Source of the DNA: Maylandia zebra
Lineage: Eukaryota; Chordata; Actinopteri; Cichliformes; Cichlidae
DNA: 64,000 nt
Assembly: GCF_041146795.1 (NCBI RefSeq)
Contig: NC_135176.1
Location: 23,003,786-23,067,785 of the forward strand
Direction of reading: 5' to 3'
Shown here: positions 11,231 through 21,988 of the stretch, piece by piece
Layout: every line of letters begins with the position of its first letter
Numbering within the stretch: position 1 is the first letter of the stretch
Notes under the pieces: generated by a model
Database searches by the model: none
What the model was told of the DNA's origin: nothing
What the model saw: only the letters and a program-made list of their open reading frames with translations
Translations under genes and position numbers: made by a program

Positions 11231-11531
11231 TAAAACGTCTTCAAAAAAATTGATCTCTTAATTCTCTACTATGATCAACAGCTGTGAACAAACAAGCCAG
11301 TGTTTTATGCATTATACAGTTTTTTCCCCTTTCTCACTGACAACTGTGAAGCTTAGGTAATGTCACATGGTTTAGAGGTTTAGCAGCTCAGTGAAAACAG
11401 GATATAGTTTGTGGTTTTAATGTCATGACAACACAGGAAAAAGTAGCCCTGATGTTTTTATCTCAAACAAAATGAACAGCCCACGTCTGCTTAACACAAC
11501 ACAAGGAAAGCACCATCACTGATCAAAGCCT

Positions 11532-11537
11532 TTTATT
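11532..11537 (-). terminator. Polyadenylation signal of receptor B (AATAAA)
   Basis: AATAAA on the minus strand lies about 330 bases after the receptor B stop. The flanking GGAGATTAAATAAAAGGC is homologous to the region with AATAAA downstream of receptor F (61311-61316), which supports both. Confidence 0.6.
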
Positions 11538-11866
11538 TAATCTCCAAGGTTAAATGTTGGTTAGAACCTTTACAAGGTTGATGTAGTTTATTTAAATTAT
11601 GTCAAATAAAATGTAGTTCAAATATAAAGCATTTATAAATAAGTATAAATAAGTATTTCATGTATATCAAATGCCTTCTAAATAACTTTCCCCCCCTTTA
11701 TGTTTCCTTCAAAATTAATAATCCAGTGAGTACTTGTTAAATATGTTTACCTTCACGTTCACTGCAAAGATGGAATTGCTAAAGTGCCATAGTTTTATTA
11801 GACAGTTGACTGAAAGTCAACATGTTAGGGTTTAGGTTTCAGAATGTCAGACTGTTTAGGAGAACG

Positions 11867-14800
11867 TTAACTTTCATCTTGATTTGAAATAGGCGGTGTT
11901 TCTCTTGATTCTCTTGCAAGCTGCTTCAGTCTAATATCTGAGTAGACAACGTCCTCTTCAGCTTCATCTGAAAGAAGTAGAAACAGAAAACTGTGTCTTG
12001 TGTAATCAAAAGACGCTGATGTTGTACATTGAAAACAAGAAAGTTTTCACAAAGATTCACAATGACACAATATTTGTATTTTTTGCTCTGTACATCACCA
12101 CAGTGGATTTCAAATAAAACAAATACGTGTGATTGAAGGAAAGACTTCAGTTTTAATTGGCTTTAATTCAAGGCTTAAAAAAATAGACCCTCAATTTCAG
12201 AGGCTCAAAACTGGATATTTAGACAATTGATTAACAAGCTGCATTAAGGCCAAGTTCTGTTTCCTTTTTATTTCCTGAAAAATGAAGCCGACATCATATC
12301 TAAAATCATACAAAAGCTCTAAATTTGTAATTGAAGCTTTTTGCTGTACATTTTAAATGTGAGTATAAGGAAGAGTGCCCAAAAAGTAAAGTACCTTTCG
12401 GGGTGGAAATGGACAACATAACAAGTTCATTACAAGCTGCAAACCAATAGTTACACTCCAGCAGAGTAAGGTGAGGCTTGATCTAAAAAGAGCCTGCACA
12501 TTTCTGAAATAAATTTTCTGGACAGATGAAACCAATATTAACTTGTATCAGAAGGGAGGAGAAAAGTATGGAAAAGGAGTGAAATCGCTCATGAGCCCAA
12601 GGATACCAGACTGTATTACTAGGTGAAAGTAATGTTATGTGCACAAACTACACCCTTTTTGGCTCCTACCCCAAAGCACACTGTGTGCTGTTGATCTTAC
12701 GTGCTGCACAATAATGTTTAATATTTAGTATTTACTGTCATATTCCCATATATCATTGTGATGTTATTTATTCTATTACTCTTGTTTACTTCTGCTTGTT
12801 TTCTTTTTTCTTTCTCAACAGGTGATCCAGGTGATCGATATATGCATTTTCTTTTTCTGCCCATTCTGTTGGTTTTTGTTTTTTGCCCTTCTCCCCCGTC
12901 CCTCTTCTCAGCTGTTTCTCTTTCCCTCTTTCTTTCCCCCAGCCAAGTCTGTCCCGTATTCAGCAAGTGAAAATAAAATAAACAATAAAAGGTGAATCAA
13001 ATGGACCATTACAGCAAGGCTGGGATGGTCAATTTGGTAAAGTAAATCCGTTGGGCATCTTTCTTTGCCTTTAGACAATAATTCTGATGGCAAAAGAGCC
13101 AAACGGGACAGGCAAAAAAAAGAAAAAAAAGAAAAAGAAAAAAAAGAAAAGAAAGTAATGTTATGGGCAAATGGGTCAATCATGCTTGCTGATGATGTGA
13201 CTGCTGATAGAAGTAGAATGATCATGAAGCAACCCCATCTCTGCCGGGATTCAACTATTAAATACATAATTAAATTGATAAGCTGCAAACTAGCAACACG
13301 TGGCTTGTGGCAACACAAGGAAAGAAAAAGTAGCATTGTAAGCTCTATGGGTTGTAGGCAGTCATACTGCAAGATTGAATTAGATCATGTTAGTTTCTCC
13401 AGTAAAATTTTATTCCTTTGAAAACTGGAGACTGAAATAAAAAAAATACTGGTGGTGGCCAGTGTTACCCTCAGTGTCCACGTAGAAAAAAGCCTATCAT
13501 ATCACTTTCAAAATCCCACGTCGCTTTGTTCTCACAAGCACATTCACAAGATTTTCAGAAAACTTGATCTCTGATTTTGAGGTCTATTTCACTGAGATTC
13601 GAACTCACCCAAGATTTTTTGTAGATATGACTTTAATTAACTTTTGATACATTTGCTACGTTTCTTTATTCTCAAATTATCACATTCACAAACTTGGGTG
13701 TCCCGCCTGCCCATCTGCTTAACAGGGTGAAGACAATAACCCATCAGCCTTTTACAAATGAGGGGTAAATATTACTAAATATTTAATGAAAAACTTTTAT
13801 AAAATTCTTTGAATTAAAGGTGAAAGTCAGCATTTCAATCACATATTGACTGTTTGTGTTGAAATCAATTGTGGTCCTGTACAGAAGTTGCTACAACGCT
13901 ACAAAAATATCCTTTTGTCCAACAAATTATTGCCACTAACTGTTTTATAACAATTTAGCATATACTTCTGTGTGGTGATCATTGAGACAAAATTGATAAA
14001 GACAACACATTTAATATAAAAATCATACCTTCATTAACAGTCATAATGCCAGTTGTGTTTTTGAATTTCCGGATACCAAGAAACACAGCCAGAATGAGTA
14101 GAATGGCAACAGCGCTTACTACCACAGCCACAGTCACAATGCAGTGGTCAGAAATATTACCTAGAAATTAAAACCATTAAGAAGAAATTACTGAAATAAT
14201 GTAAATATAGTTTACTGGGCTACAATGTTCAATTCAATTCAATAAAACTTTATTGATCCCGAAGGTTGACCCCAAAGGAAATTGGGTTAAGGCTGCCGAC
14301 CTTTGCCAGGGCCATCTTACCCTTCCGACCATACATACATTACACTACATCACATGGGGAAGACAGGTCAGAGGGGTATAACAATGCAAAATGCACAACA
14401 TGAGAAAGACAAGGAGAAAAAAGAACCCCAGACTGCGCTCCAACAGGGAGATCAGATTGAGAACAGAAAAAACACCTCAGACATGAGAAGCCAAGCAGGA
14501 AAGATAAGGGAGAGGGAGAAGGAGAAAGTGCGACCGGCTCCGTCAAGAGCCAAGAGTCTTCAAGTCATACGTACTTCCAATTTATGCTTCAGCATTTAAA
14601 ATAAATAAAATAAATCATTTAAAATGAGAAAAACTCCTATAAATACCTATACTAAATAAAATAATAAAATAAATCACTATTTAAATATAACAGAACATAA
14701 TATTTTTTTTATATTACCTGTGCAGCTTATAAGGTGGATGATGGTTTGTTCTCTGCTTATATTGTTTTGGACGATACACATCAGCTTTCCCAGCAGCTGA

Positions 14801-16646
14801 CCATGTAAACTGATAGAAACATTTGAAATGTTGCGGTTTTCTGCAATGCTGGGTTGGGTTTTTATCAACAAGTTATCATCCAAAAACAAGGTGAACTCTA
14901 CTTCATCTCCTTCAGAGGAGCAGCTGACTGTCATCTGTTGTGGTGACAAACACATCTGCAAAACAGCTGGTTCTGACACAGGAGCTGAAAGACAAACATA
15001 TAGTCAACATATAGTCACATATGGATGCAATACAAACTGCAATTTAACATCCACTGTCAGCTCTGCAGTGGTCGATATCTACAGACACTCTGTTTCTCTT
15101 TGTACCTGCTAAATTATTATTGTTAAAAAAAACTGCATCTTGCAATTTTTGTGATCTTTGGGAGAGTTTGTCAACATAGATATTTTTTTAAAACAAAATC
15201 CTAAAACAGATCTATACTGCTTTTAAAAAAAAAAACAACTTACAAGTTAGTAATGTTTTTGATTATCCAAAGATATATTTTAGCTTTACAACACATTTAA
15301 CATGTTCATTTCTGTTACATATATTTCACACTACCTGTGCAGCTTGTAAGGTGGGTGATAGTTTGTTTTCTGCTGGCATTGTTTTGAGCAACACATGTCA
15401 GGTTTCCCATTAGCTGACCAGGTAAGTTGATGGTAACATTTGAAACGCTGTTGTTTTCTGTACCGTTGGCTGTAGGCTGTATCAGCAACTTATCATCCAA
15501 AGACAAAATGAGCTCTACTTCATCTCCTTCAGAGAAACAGTTGACTGTCATCTGTTTTGGTGACAAACACATCTGCATAACAGCTGGTTCTGACACAGGA
15601 GCTGAAAAAAACAAACGCATAGTCACATATAGACACAGTATCAACTGCAATAAGACATTCACTGCTACTCTAAGGAGTGTAAATACATATCAATACAGGC
15701 TTTATGTAAGTGCTTACTCATAGCTTACTTATATGAAATGTGTGCACAAAATGAATGATAATTTGATAACTCTCTTATAATATATAACCAGCAATACGAA
15801 CAACGATAAATACAAACTGTTCATGTAACTACCTGCTTTTTAAATTTCCAGTTTTAGCATTTTTTTTAGCACATTTTGACATGTACATTGTTATTACACA
15901 GATGTTATTCAATAAGTCAATAAGTTGTTGGTCTTACCAAGTATATGTAGATGGATGTTAACTGTGTGCAATAACACACCGTCAGTAGAACTGTGTGTTT
16001 CCATGCTGTACTCTCCAGAGTCATGTTTTGTTGCTTTTTCGAGTTTCAATGTTCCATTTGGGAAAAATATAGTACGATTCTTGTATTTTTCATTGAGACT
16101 AATTAATGTATCATTTATTAAGGTTAAAATTTTTTCTGTACTCTTTTTCAAGCTTGTCTTCATATGTGGTTTAGTAGGTATGTAAAAAACGAGTGGTTCT
16201 CCTAAAACTCCAAAACACGTCTGGGGTCCAGGTTCAGTTAGATTGCATTCTGAAGACCCTGGTAAGAAAATGAATAAACAAATGTATACAAAGAGGGAAA
16301 TTAATAACTATCATGTAATTGTACTAAACAGAAATCCATAAACTTTGTATCTATGTAACCAATTAATTGTTACTGACAAAATTCATGTGTATGAAACTTG
16401 AGTAATACTATTAATGGCACCGTTATCTGTTGTACAGCACTATATCAAACAGAAATGTTCTCTCACCAGACTAAACAATAAATCATCTAAGTAATAACAA
16501 ATAATAAGATAAAACATTAAAATGTTTAATGTGGATTAACAATATGGATTCATTTTGTTCTTCTAGGTACTGTTTACTGGCTGAAGCGTACCTTGTGGCA
16601 CAGCGGTCATTGCTGGAGTTGCGATGATGATGTAGATCAAAATCAT
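11867..16646 (-). CDS. Receptor B: CD2/SLAM-like Ig receptor, V-C2-C2-TM-tail
   Basis: Predicted 380-residue surface receptor with the same layout as receptor A. Exons: signal 16592-16649 (ATG at 16646; MILIYIIIATPAMTAVPQ), V 15938-16258, first C2 15335-15601, second C2 14718-14984, transmembrane 14029-14160 and tail 11867-11967. Both C2 domains keep all four cysteines. The membrane segment is IVTVAVVVSAVAILLILAVF followed by a basic stretch. The tail has an acidic start (DEAEED), one ITIM-like tyrosine (VVYSDI) and ends NQDES. The V exon differs from that of receptor A at only six positions, far fewer than the C2 exons. Its 2.1-kb intron before the tail holds a Tc1 fragment, and a dispersed repeat lies between the second C2 and the membrane exon. 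Of the array it is the most complete and least damaged member. Confidence 0.85.
12360..12620 (+). mobile_element. Tc1-like transposase fragment in an intron of receptor B
   Basis: A plus-strand frame contains FWTDETNINLYQKGGEKYGKG with matching flanks, the catalytic-Asp block (WTDET) of a Tc1/mariner transposase. It is short, frameshifted and lies in the last intron of receptor B in the opposite orientation. No inverted repeats were found. Confidence 0.6.
12621..14028. other. Intron sequence of receptor B, partly repeat-like
   Basis: The stretch 12700-13180 contains CT-rich (plus) and GAAA-rich low-complexity segments. Long open frames on both strands here reflect base composition. The part 13440-14020 is plain intron with no recognised element. 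Confidence 0.4.
14225..14575. repeat. Dispersed repeat in an intron of receptor B
   Basis: The sequence begins CAATTCAATAAAACTTTATTGATCCCGAAGG, the familiar 3' tail of many fish retroposons, and runs into AG-rich sequence to about 14575. The homologous intron of receptor A lacks it, so it inserted after the A/B split. Its family is not identified. Confidence 0.6.
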
Positions 16647-16823
16647 CTTCTGTTTGGACAGAATCAGATTATTTTGCATGTGTAGTGTACTATCAAATGT
16701 GTGAATTATCTACACAATGAATCAATAGAAACTGTTCTTACTTTGGAAAATAATGCAACAACTACTGACATACTAGACATTTTTTCCTTTTTAACTAATG
16801 TCGCCATGACAACAGTCACTCAC

Positions 16824-16930
16824 CATATTTAAAATAAGATGTCTTCTTACTCTCTGGCATGTGAATTCACCACTGGCACCTGGATGGTATATTTCTGGTC
16901 TTTTTTCCCTTTCATGAAGAAAATGGAGGA
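16824..16930 (-). other. Candidate 5'UTR exon of receptor B
   Basis: The minus strand shows a donor (ATATG|GTGAGTGAC) matching those of receptors A, D, E and F, preceded by sequence similar to the receptor A leader (GGTGCCAGTGGTGAATTC). It lies 175 bases upstream of the signal exon. A second candidate first exon is at 18446-18510. Confidence 0.5.
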
Positions 16931-16989
16931 AGACATTATTTGCCTTCATCACAACCAGAGCACGAGACTCACTGTAAATATAAAATCAT

Positions 16990-17960
16990 TTGGTACACTA
17001 CATTACTCTGTTTGGGTCGGGGGACCCGATCCTTGGGGTGGACCAATTTTTTGTGTGTGGGGTTTAAAAGCCACCAAGGCACGGTGTTTAGAAAAAATGC
17101 GTCTCAGCTGTTCTGATGCTCCTGACACATACGGGATCACTATGGGTTTTTGCTTAGGCAGCAGTTGTCCTTCTCTCCTGGATTGGCTAGAGCTTTCTTT
17201 AGGTGTCTTACCAGCTTTGACAAATGTCCAGGTGGGATGACCACATTTACTAAGGGCCTTCTTGATGTGATGTTCTTCTGCCTCCCTGGCCGCTGTGTCT
17301 GTGGGGATGGTGTTGGCTCTATGTTGTAGCGTCCTGATGACACCCACTTTATGCTCCAGTGGATGATGAGAGTCAAACCTTAAATACTGATCCGTATGTG
17401 TAGGTTTACGGTACACATCAGCTTTTAGATGTCCCCCATTACTGATGGAAATCTCACAGTCTAAGAAGGCTAACCTGCCAATTTTCATATCCTCCCTGGT
17501 GAATTTGATGTGTCGGTCCACCGAGTTAATGTTATCCATGAATTGTGGTATGTCCTGGGACATTCCAGGGTAGGATACCAAAGCCCTCTTTTCCACTTCT
17601 TCCATGTACAAATTGGCCACGATGGGTGAAACTGGGGAACCCATGACCCACCCATGTTTCTGCCTGTAGTACTGACCCTTGTATGTGAAATAGGTGGAAT
17701 TAAGATACAGTTCCAAAAGCAAACACACTTGGTCGAAGCTGAGAGTGGCAATGACCTCCCAGTGGAAATTTCCTTCAGTGGTGCCGGTTTCAGTCATTAT
17801 ACTAATGTACTGTTTATAAGATTGGGGCAACCTACAGTCAGCTGAGACTAAAGAAGTCACTTGGATGAGTGACAAACGTTTCTCCCACTGAAAACACTAC
17901 GTCCAGATGAACAGAATCAACTTTTGGGGATTTACTTACTTGGATGATTGAGCATGCATC
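16990..17960 (-). mobile_element. Penelope-like element, reverse transcriptase fragment
   Basis: An uninterrupted minus-strand frame of 290 codons (17003-17875) carries HGWVMGSPVSPIVANLYMEE, FLDCEI, YRKPTHTDQYLRFDSHHP and GVIRTLQHRA, which are the palm and thumb blocks of Penelope-like reverse transcriptases. The usual catalytic YxDD block is missing between EKRAL and QFMDNINSVDRH, so a piece is deleted. The GIY-YIG endonuclease that should follow is absent. The upstream side (17876-17960, ACGTCCAGATGAACAGAATC) matches Penelope terminal sequence. The piece lies between the two candidate first exons of receptor B, in the same orientation as the gene. It is long and open but is not a host gene. 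Confidence 0.85.
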
Positions 17961-18445
17961 AAGACGATGTACGACGTTTAGTTAAAGTTCTGTGTGCATA
18001 TGTGTGGGTTGTACCTGTATGTCAGATATTTTCTAAAAATACCATTTTTTTGTTGGAAGCACTCACAGTATAAGACTTCCCATTACTTTAACAAGTCTAG
18101 TAACTCTCATTTTAATTGTTATATTAATTGTTATATGGCTGATCAAACAAATTATAACTATCAATGAATATTTTCCAGCAATAATTACATGTGAAAACAG
18201 TTTTCAAATTGCTACTTTAAGCTTAAATTTTACTGTTGTCGTCAACACATCAGCACTATTTATGACATATTTGTCTGAACTGTGGACACCAAAGCTATGG
18301 TGACCAATCAAAAGGGTTTCATAACATTTTTTGTGTTATCTAGTATTTTTTACAATCATAATCAATCAATCAATGTTTACATTTTTTAGATTGTTTTTAT
18401 AGTACAGTAATTTCACCGATTAGAATTAAGTTTAGCATTACTTAC

Positions 18446-18545
18446 CAGCAACTGCAGTTCTTCTCTGTGGCGGCAGTTATGACGGGCTTTGGGCTGCTGT
18501 GTTTGTCTTGTGGTTTGGACAGAAATGAGTAAGCATGTATTTAAA
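18446..18545 (-). promoter_or_regulatory. Candidate distal promoter and first exon of receptor B
   Basis: On the minus strand a TATA-like TTTAAATA (18538-18545) is followed by ACATGCTTACTCATTTCTGTCC and, further down, a consensus donor GCTG|GTAAGTAA ending at 18446. The same arrangement precedes receptor C (26022-26109) and recurs as an orphan at 49220-49307. I infer a shared core promoter of the YSD-type subfamily. The transcription start is not proven. Confidence 0.5.
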
Positions 18546-18559
18546 GTCATGTTAGTCTT

Positions 18560-19310
18560 ACTCAAGCAATTAAGTGTCTCATTATACTTGTCTTTACTTA
18601 TACAAACATGTAAATGCAGTAGTTAGACAAATTAGAGTATCACTAGTCATGTTTGAGCTGCTATGTGGATGGAAAGAGTATCTTTACTTACAGTTACTAA
18701 GTGTAGCCCAGAAAATCATCTCGGGGTTAAACTGTTGATAATAGAAGAGAATCTTTTAAGGTGTGTTTTGCAATATATGCAAAAAGACAGCATTGAGGGT
18801 TCCTTTAAATCATGGAAATGTCCCATTATATTACTATAGCATCACAAAAGTTTAGATAAGTTAATTCATCAAGACACCCAACACAGATAATCCCATGTTC
18901 TACTCTCACTAGACTGACTGTGATACCGCATGCTTCTCTGAATCTCTGTAAACATACCAATGAAGCACTATATGCCTTTAAAAGGATTTTATTCTCACGT
19001 CCTGTGAACTCATCAACATGGTCTACAGCAAGTATCGGTTGACACCCTAATGTGGGATGCTAAAACTATGTTAGGTTAAAACCACAGCTCTTTCCATTTT
19101 AAATTTGTTGCAGATGCACTGACTGATTGAAGTTTATATTTAAAGATACAAAGAAAGTACACCCACACAAAGTGTGAGAGAGAGGGGTACAATATCATAT
19201 AAACTGCAGGGAGAGAAATGTGATTATAATATATTAAGGTTAGTTAAATGATCTGGTATAAAAGTAATAGAATAATGTTCGTGTATTAAGAGTGGTTTAT
19301 ACTTTGGAGA
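18560..19310. other. Intergenic sequence with a receptor 3' end relic
   Basis: No gene. Around 19078-19165 a block (ACCACAGCTCTTTCCATTTTAAA ... GATACAAAGAAAG) matches the recurring blocks at 7.2, 9.7, 26.7, 35.0 and 51.6 kb. Confidence 0.45.
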
Positions 19311-19312
19311 CA

Positions 19313-19600
19313 TTACTTCACAAAGACACAGTGAAGCTCCTTCTGATCGTCTCTATACTTGTCCATCAACACCCTGAAAACAAACACTGTATCAGTAGCA
19401 CTCTTTCTTGGCATTAAGCTATACTGCTGCTCACTCGTCACTTTCTCTCTTATTAACCTAGCTTCAACACTTTCCTTTCTCTTCATGGTATGGCTCATCC
19501 ACTGTAAATCACTCATGTTCGTAAAAACTAGTACCAGTGCAATTCCCCATTCCTCAGCCATCTCACTCTCCAAGACTGAGTTAAAATAAATCAAGTTAAA
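19313..19600 (-). mobile_element. LINE reverse transcriptase fragment (different family)
   Basis: The minus strand reads EARLIREKVTSEQQYSLMPRKSATDTVF ... VLMDKYRDDQKELHCVFVK, the block just upstream of the LEKAYDRVP motif in a common fish LINE. Only about 90 residues are open. It is unrelated to the CR1/L2-like copies elsewhere in the window. Confidence 0.75.
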
Positions 19601-20017
19601 AAGCCAACTCTATTTTTTTTTTTAATCTATCTTAGACAGACAGATAGATGGTGATGTAGTTTTATGATAAGCCAAAGCCAGCTTGGCTCAAAACTAACTC
19701 AAATTATCTCCAACACACTGCTGTAAGGTTACTATTAGTTTCAGGTGCATCACTCTGGTGCTGAACCCACCAGTTAGCTCATTTCTGTCACTTGGTGTAT
19801 GGGTTTGATAGCTGAAGCATAAACCGAGCTAGCATAGTTGTTGTATTAACAATAACATTTCAGTTTTTACAAAGCTACACTATACTTAGACTAAAAAATG
19901 ACATAAACATGTACTTACAGCATACATGTGTAGTCTCTCCATGTAAGTCTGCTTTATATGTATGCAACTAGCACTTGCAGTATACTAGGCAGCTGGTGGC
20001 TAAAATCACTGGTACTG

Positions 20018-20031
20018 GCGCCACCTGGTGG
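20018..20031. promoter_or_regulatory. CTCF-like motif GCGCCACCTGGTGG
   Basis: The word fits the known CTCF core (GCGCC-M-Y-CT-R-S-TGG) at every position. Related, less perfect words occur at 56465-56478 and within other copies of the recurring intergenic block. Binding is an inference. Confidence 0.45.
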
Positions 20032-20404
20032 TGAGCCTGTAATGCTTCATCCCAGGGTTAATATTAACAGACAGTCTGTTAAAAGAAGCTGTAACTCAGG
20101 AGTTTTCGGTCTTTTCAGTGCTTTGAGAAGAACACATGTCAGTTGTAAATCATTCATTTCTATGCATGCATCAGAGTCAACACATTTACGTTTATATTTG
20201 AGAACATTTTACACATTTACAAAGCTTTCACAAATCTCTGTTTAAATTTCGATATTTGTTTACACATTTACAAATCTGATCTCTCACATATGGTTGTAAA
20301 TAGGAAAACATGGATTGAGGTACAAATATACAACTATCCACTCAAATTTACAAAACAATTACTGCAGTAATAGCCTTTACAATCACAATTAAACAAGATC
20401 TTGC

Positions 20405-20829
20405 AGGTGTTCTGCATTTTATTGCACTGGATCCATCACCACCTGGTATGGCAACAGCACTGCCTACAACTTCAAAGCTCTCCAGAGAGTGGAGCAAAGA
20501 TACAGTAATTGGAGGTGAGCTTCCCTCCCTCCAGCACATCTACAGGAAGCGGTGCCTGAGGAAAGCGGGGAGGATCCTCAAAGACTCCAGTCACCCCAGT
20601 CACACACTGTTCAAACTACTTCAGTCCAGCAGGATGTATGATAGTGTCCGGTCCTGAACCAGCAGACTGAGGGACAGCTTTTTCTATCAGGGCATCAGAC
20701 TGCTCAACATTGACCACTAACATAGACACTTCACTGTCACTTACCGAAACTTCGACACTTATGCACTCCATATTGCACATAAATGCCATTTCTTTTGCAC
20801 AATATTCATACTGCTGACTTCTCTATATG

Positions 20830-20865
<36 letters not shown>

Positions 20866-21195
20866 ACCCAGCACGCCCCTGCGGGCGGTTTATCCTTCAA
20901 GCTCAGGTCCTCTACCAGAGGCCTGGGAGATTGAGGGTCCTGCGCAGTATCTTAGCTGTTCCCAGGACTGCGCTCTTCTGGACAGAGATCTCCGATGTTA
21001 TTCCCGGGATCTGCTGGAGCCACTCGCCTAGCTTGGGAGTCACCGCACCTAGTGCTCCGATTACCACGGGGACCACCGTTACCTTCAAGGACCATGACAT
21101 GTTGCTTGTGAAGCTTTGACACAAGAATTTCTCTCGCATGTGCTGTACCAGTGTGCCAATAATGTGTTGTGACAATAAAAGTGATTTGATTTGAT
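20405..21195 (+). mobile_element. 5'-truncated LINE (CR1/L2-like) with a nested fragment
   Basis: From 20420 the plus strand encodes the C-terminus of the LINE seen at 42.2-47.1 kb (TTWYGNSTAYNFKALQRV, GGELPSLQHIYRKRCLRKAG), and the element ends in the same 3' tail (TGACAATAAAAGTGATTTGA). Its 3'UTR is interrupted at about 20829-21095 by an (AT)n run and a minus-strand piece of another LINE. Frameshifts and a stop after VRS make it inactive. Confidence 0.8.
20870..21100 (-). mobile_element. C-terminal fragment of a second LINE nested in the first
   Basis: The minus strand reads KVTVVPVVIGALGAVTPKLG, then WLQQIPGITSEISVQKSAVL and GTAKILRR, a C-terminal block familiar from fish non-LTR elements. 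It is flanked by a 34-bp (AT)n run at 20829-20863 that may be the insertion site or the element's tail. Confidence 0.6.
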
Positions 21196-21199
21196 TATA

Positions 21200-21988
21200 A
21201 AAGAAAACAATAATTCTTGTTCACAAGTTACAGAGTGAGTTTATTACACCCTTGTCTCTTTCCACTTTATGTCTGGCTTTGGTTTATAGTTTGTACTGCA
21301 AAACACAGAAAATAAATGCAACATTTTGAGAATGTTGGGATTAATACTGGGATTAATAAAGTATGCTGATTGAGAAGGAATTGTGTGGAACACGAGGAAA
21401 ACACGTTTTATTATACTTTCAAAATGTCACATGACCACAAAACATGACATATAATACTGAGACTCTAAGCCGCAGGCAAAAAGCTGTATGCACTGAGAAT
21501 ACATGACTAAAATAACAAACTGTAACAGGAGAAGTATTTCTAGAGTGAGCCTTTCATGTTTTTTGTATTGTTACATAGAATAAGTGGGCATTTTGATATC
21601 TGCTATGATTCCTAATAGTAATATCAGGCCAGTGTTACGCAAGATACATGTATAGTATACACTTTCTCAGCGTGTGCTGTGCAACTAAGTTGGGTTTCAT
21701 TGTTTTACAGTCATGACAGACACAGTGAATATTAGCTAAAATGTTTAAGCTATGAGATGATGGTTGATGCTTGACTCAGCTGTTGTCTTAGAGAGGCACA
21801 GCTCACCTTTGCTGTTATTTGCTATATATACAAAGAAGAGCACAAGAAACGCACAAACACTAATGACCACAGCTTTTTAAATCTCCAGTGTTATATGTAA
21901 GATGTTGGTGAGAGCTTCTAACTGAAACTGCTAACTTGGCATGAACAGGTTTAAGACTGGTGCTAGGTCAGAATGTATTAGGGGAAAG
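21200..21988. other. 3' region of receptor C
   Basis: This holds the 3'UTR of receptor C. The block at 21850-21905 aligns with the poly(A) regions of receptors A, B and F, but the hexamer has decayed (ATTTAAAAAG), so the poly(A) site is uncertain. The rest is AT-rich without a recognised element. Confidence 0.4.

Noticed and set aside
12718..13421. Lysine/glutamate-rich and leucine/phenylalanine-rich open frames on both strands
   Set aside because: They come from purine/pyrimidine-biased low-complexity intron DNA of receptor B. There is no conserved domain.
17003..17875. The 290-codon frame as a host gene
   Set aside because: Its motifs are those of Penelope-like reverse transcriptases. It lacks the catalytic block and a plausible gene structure.
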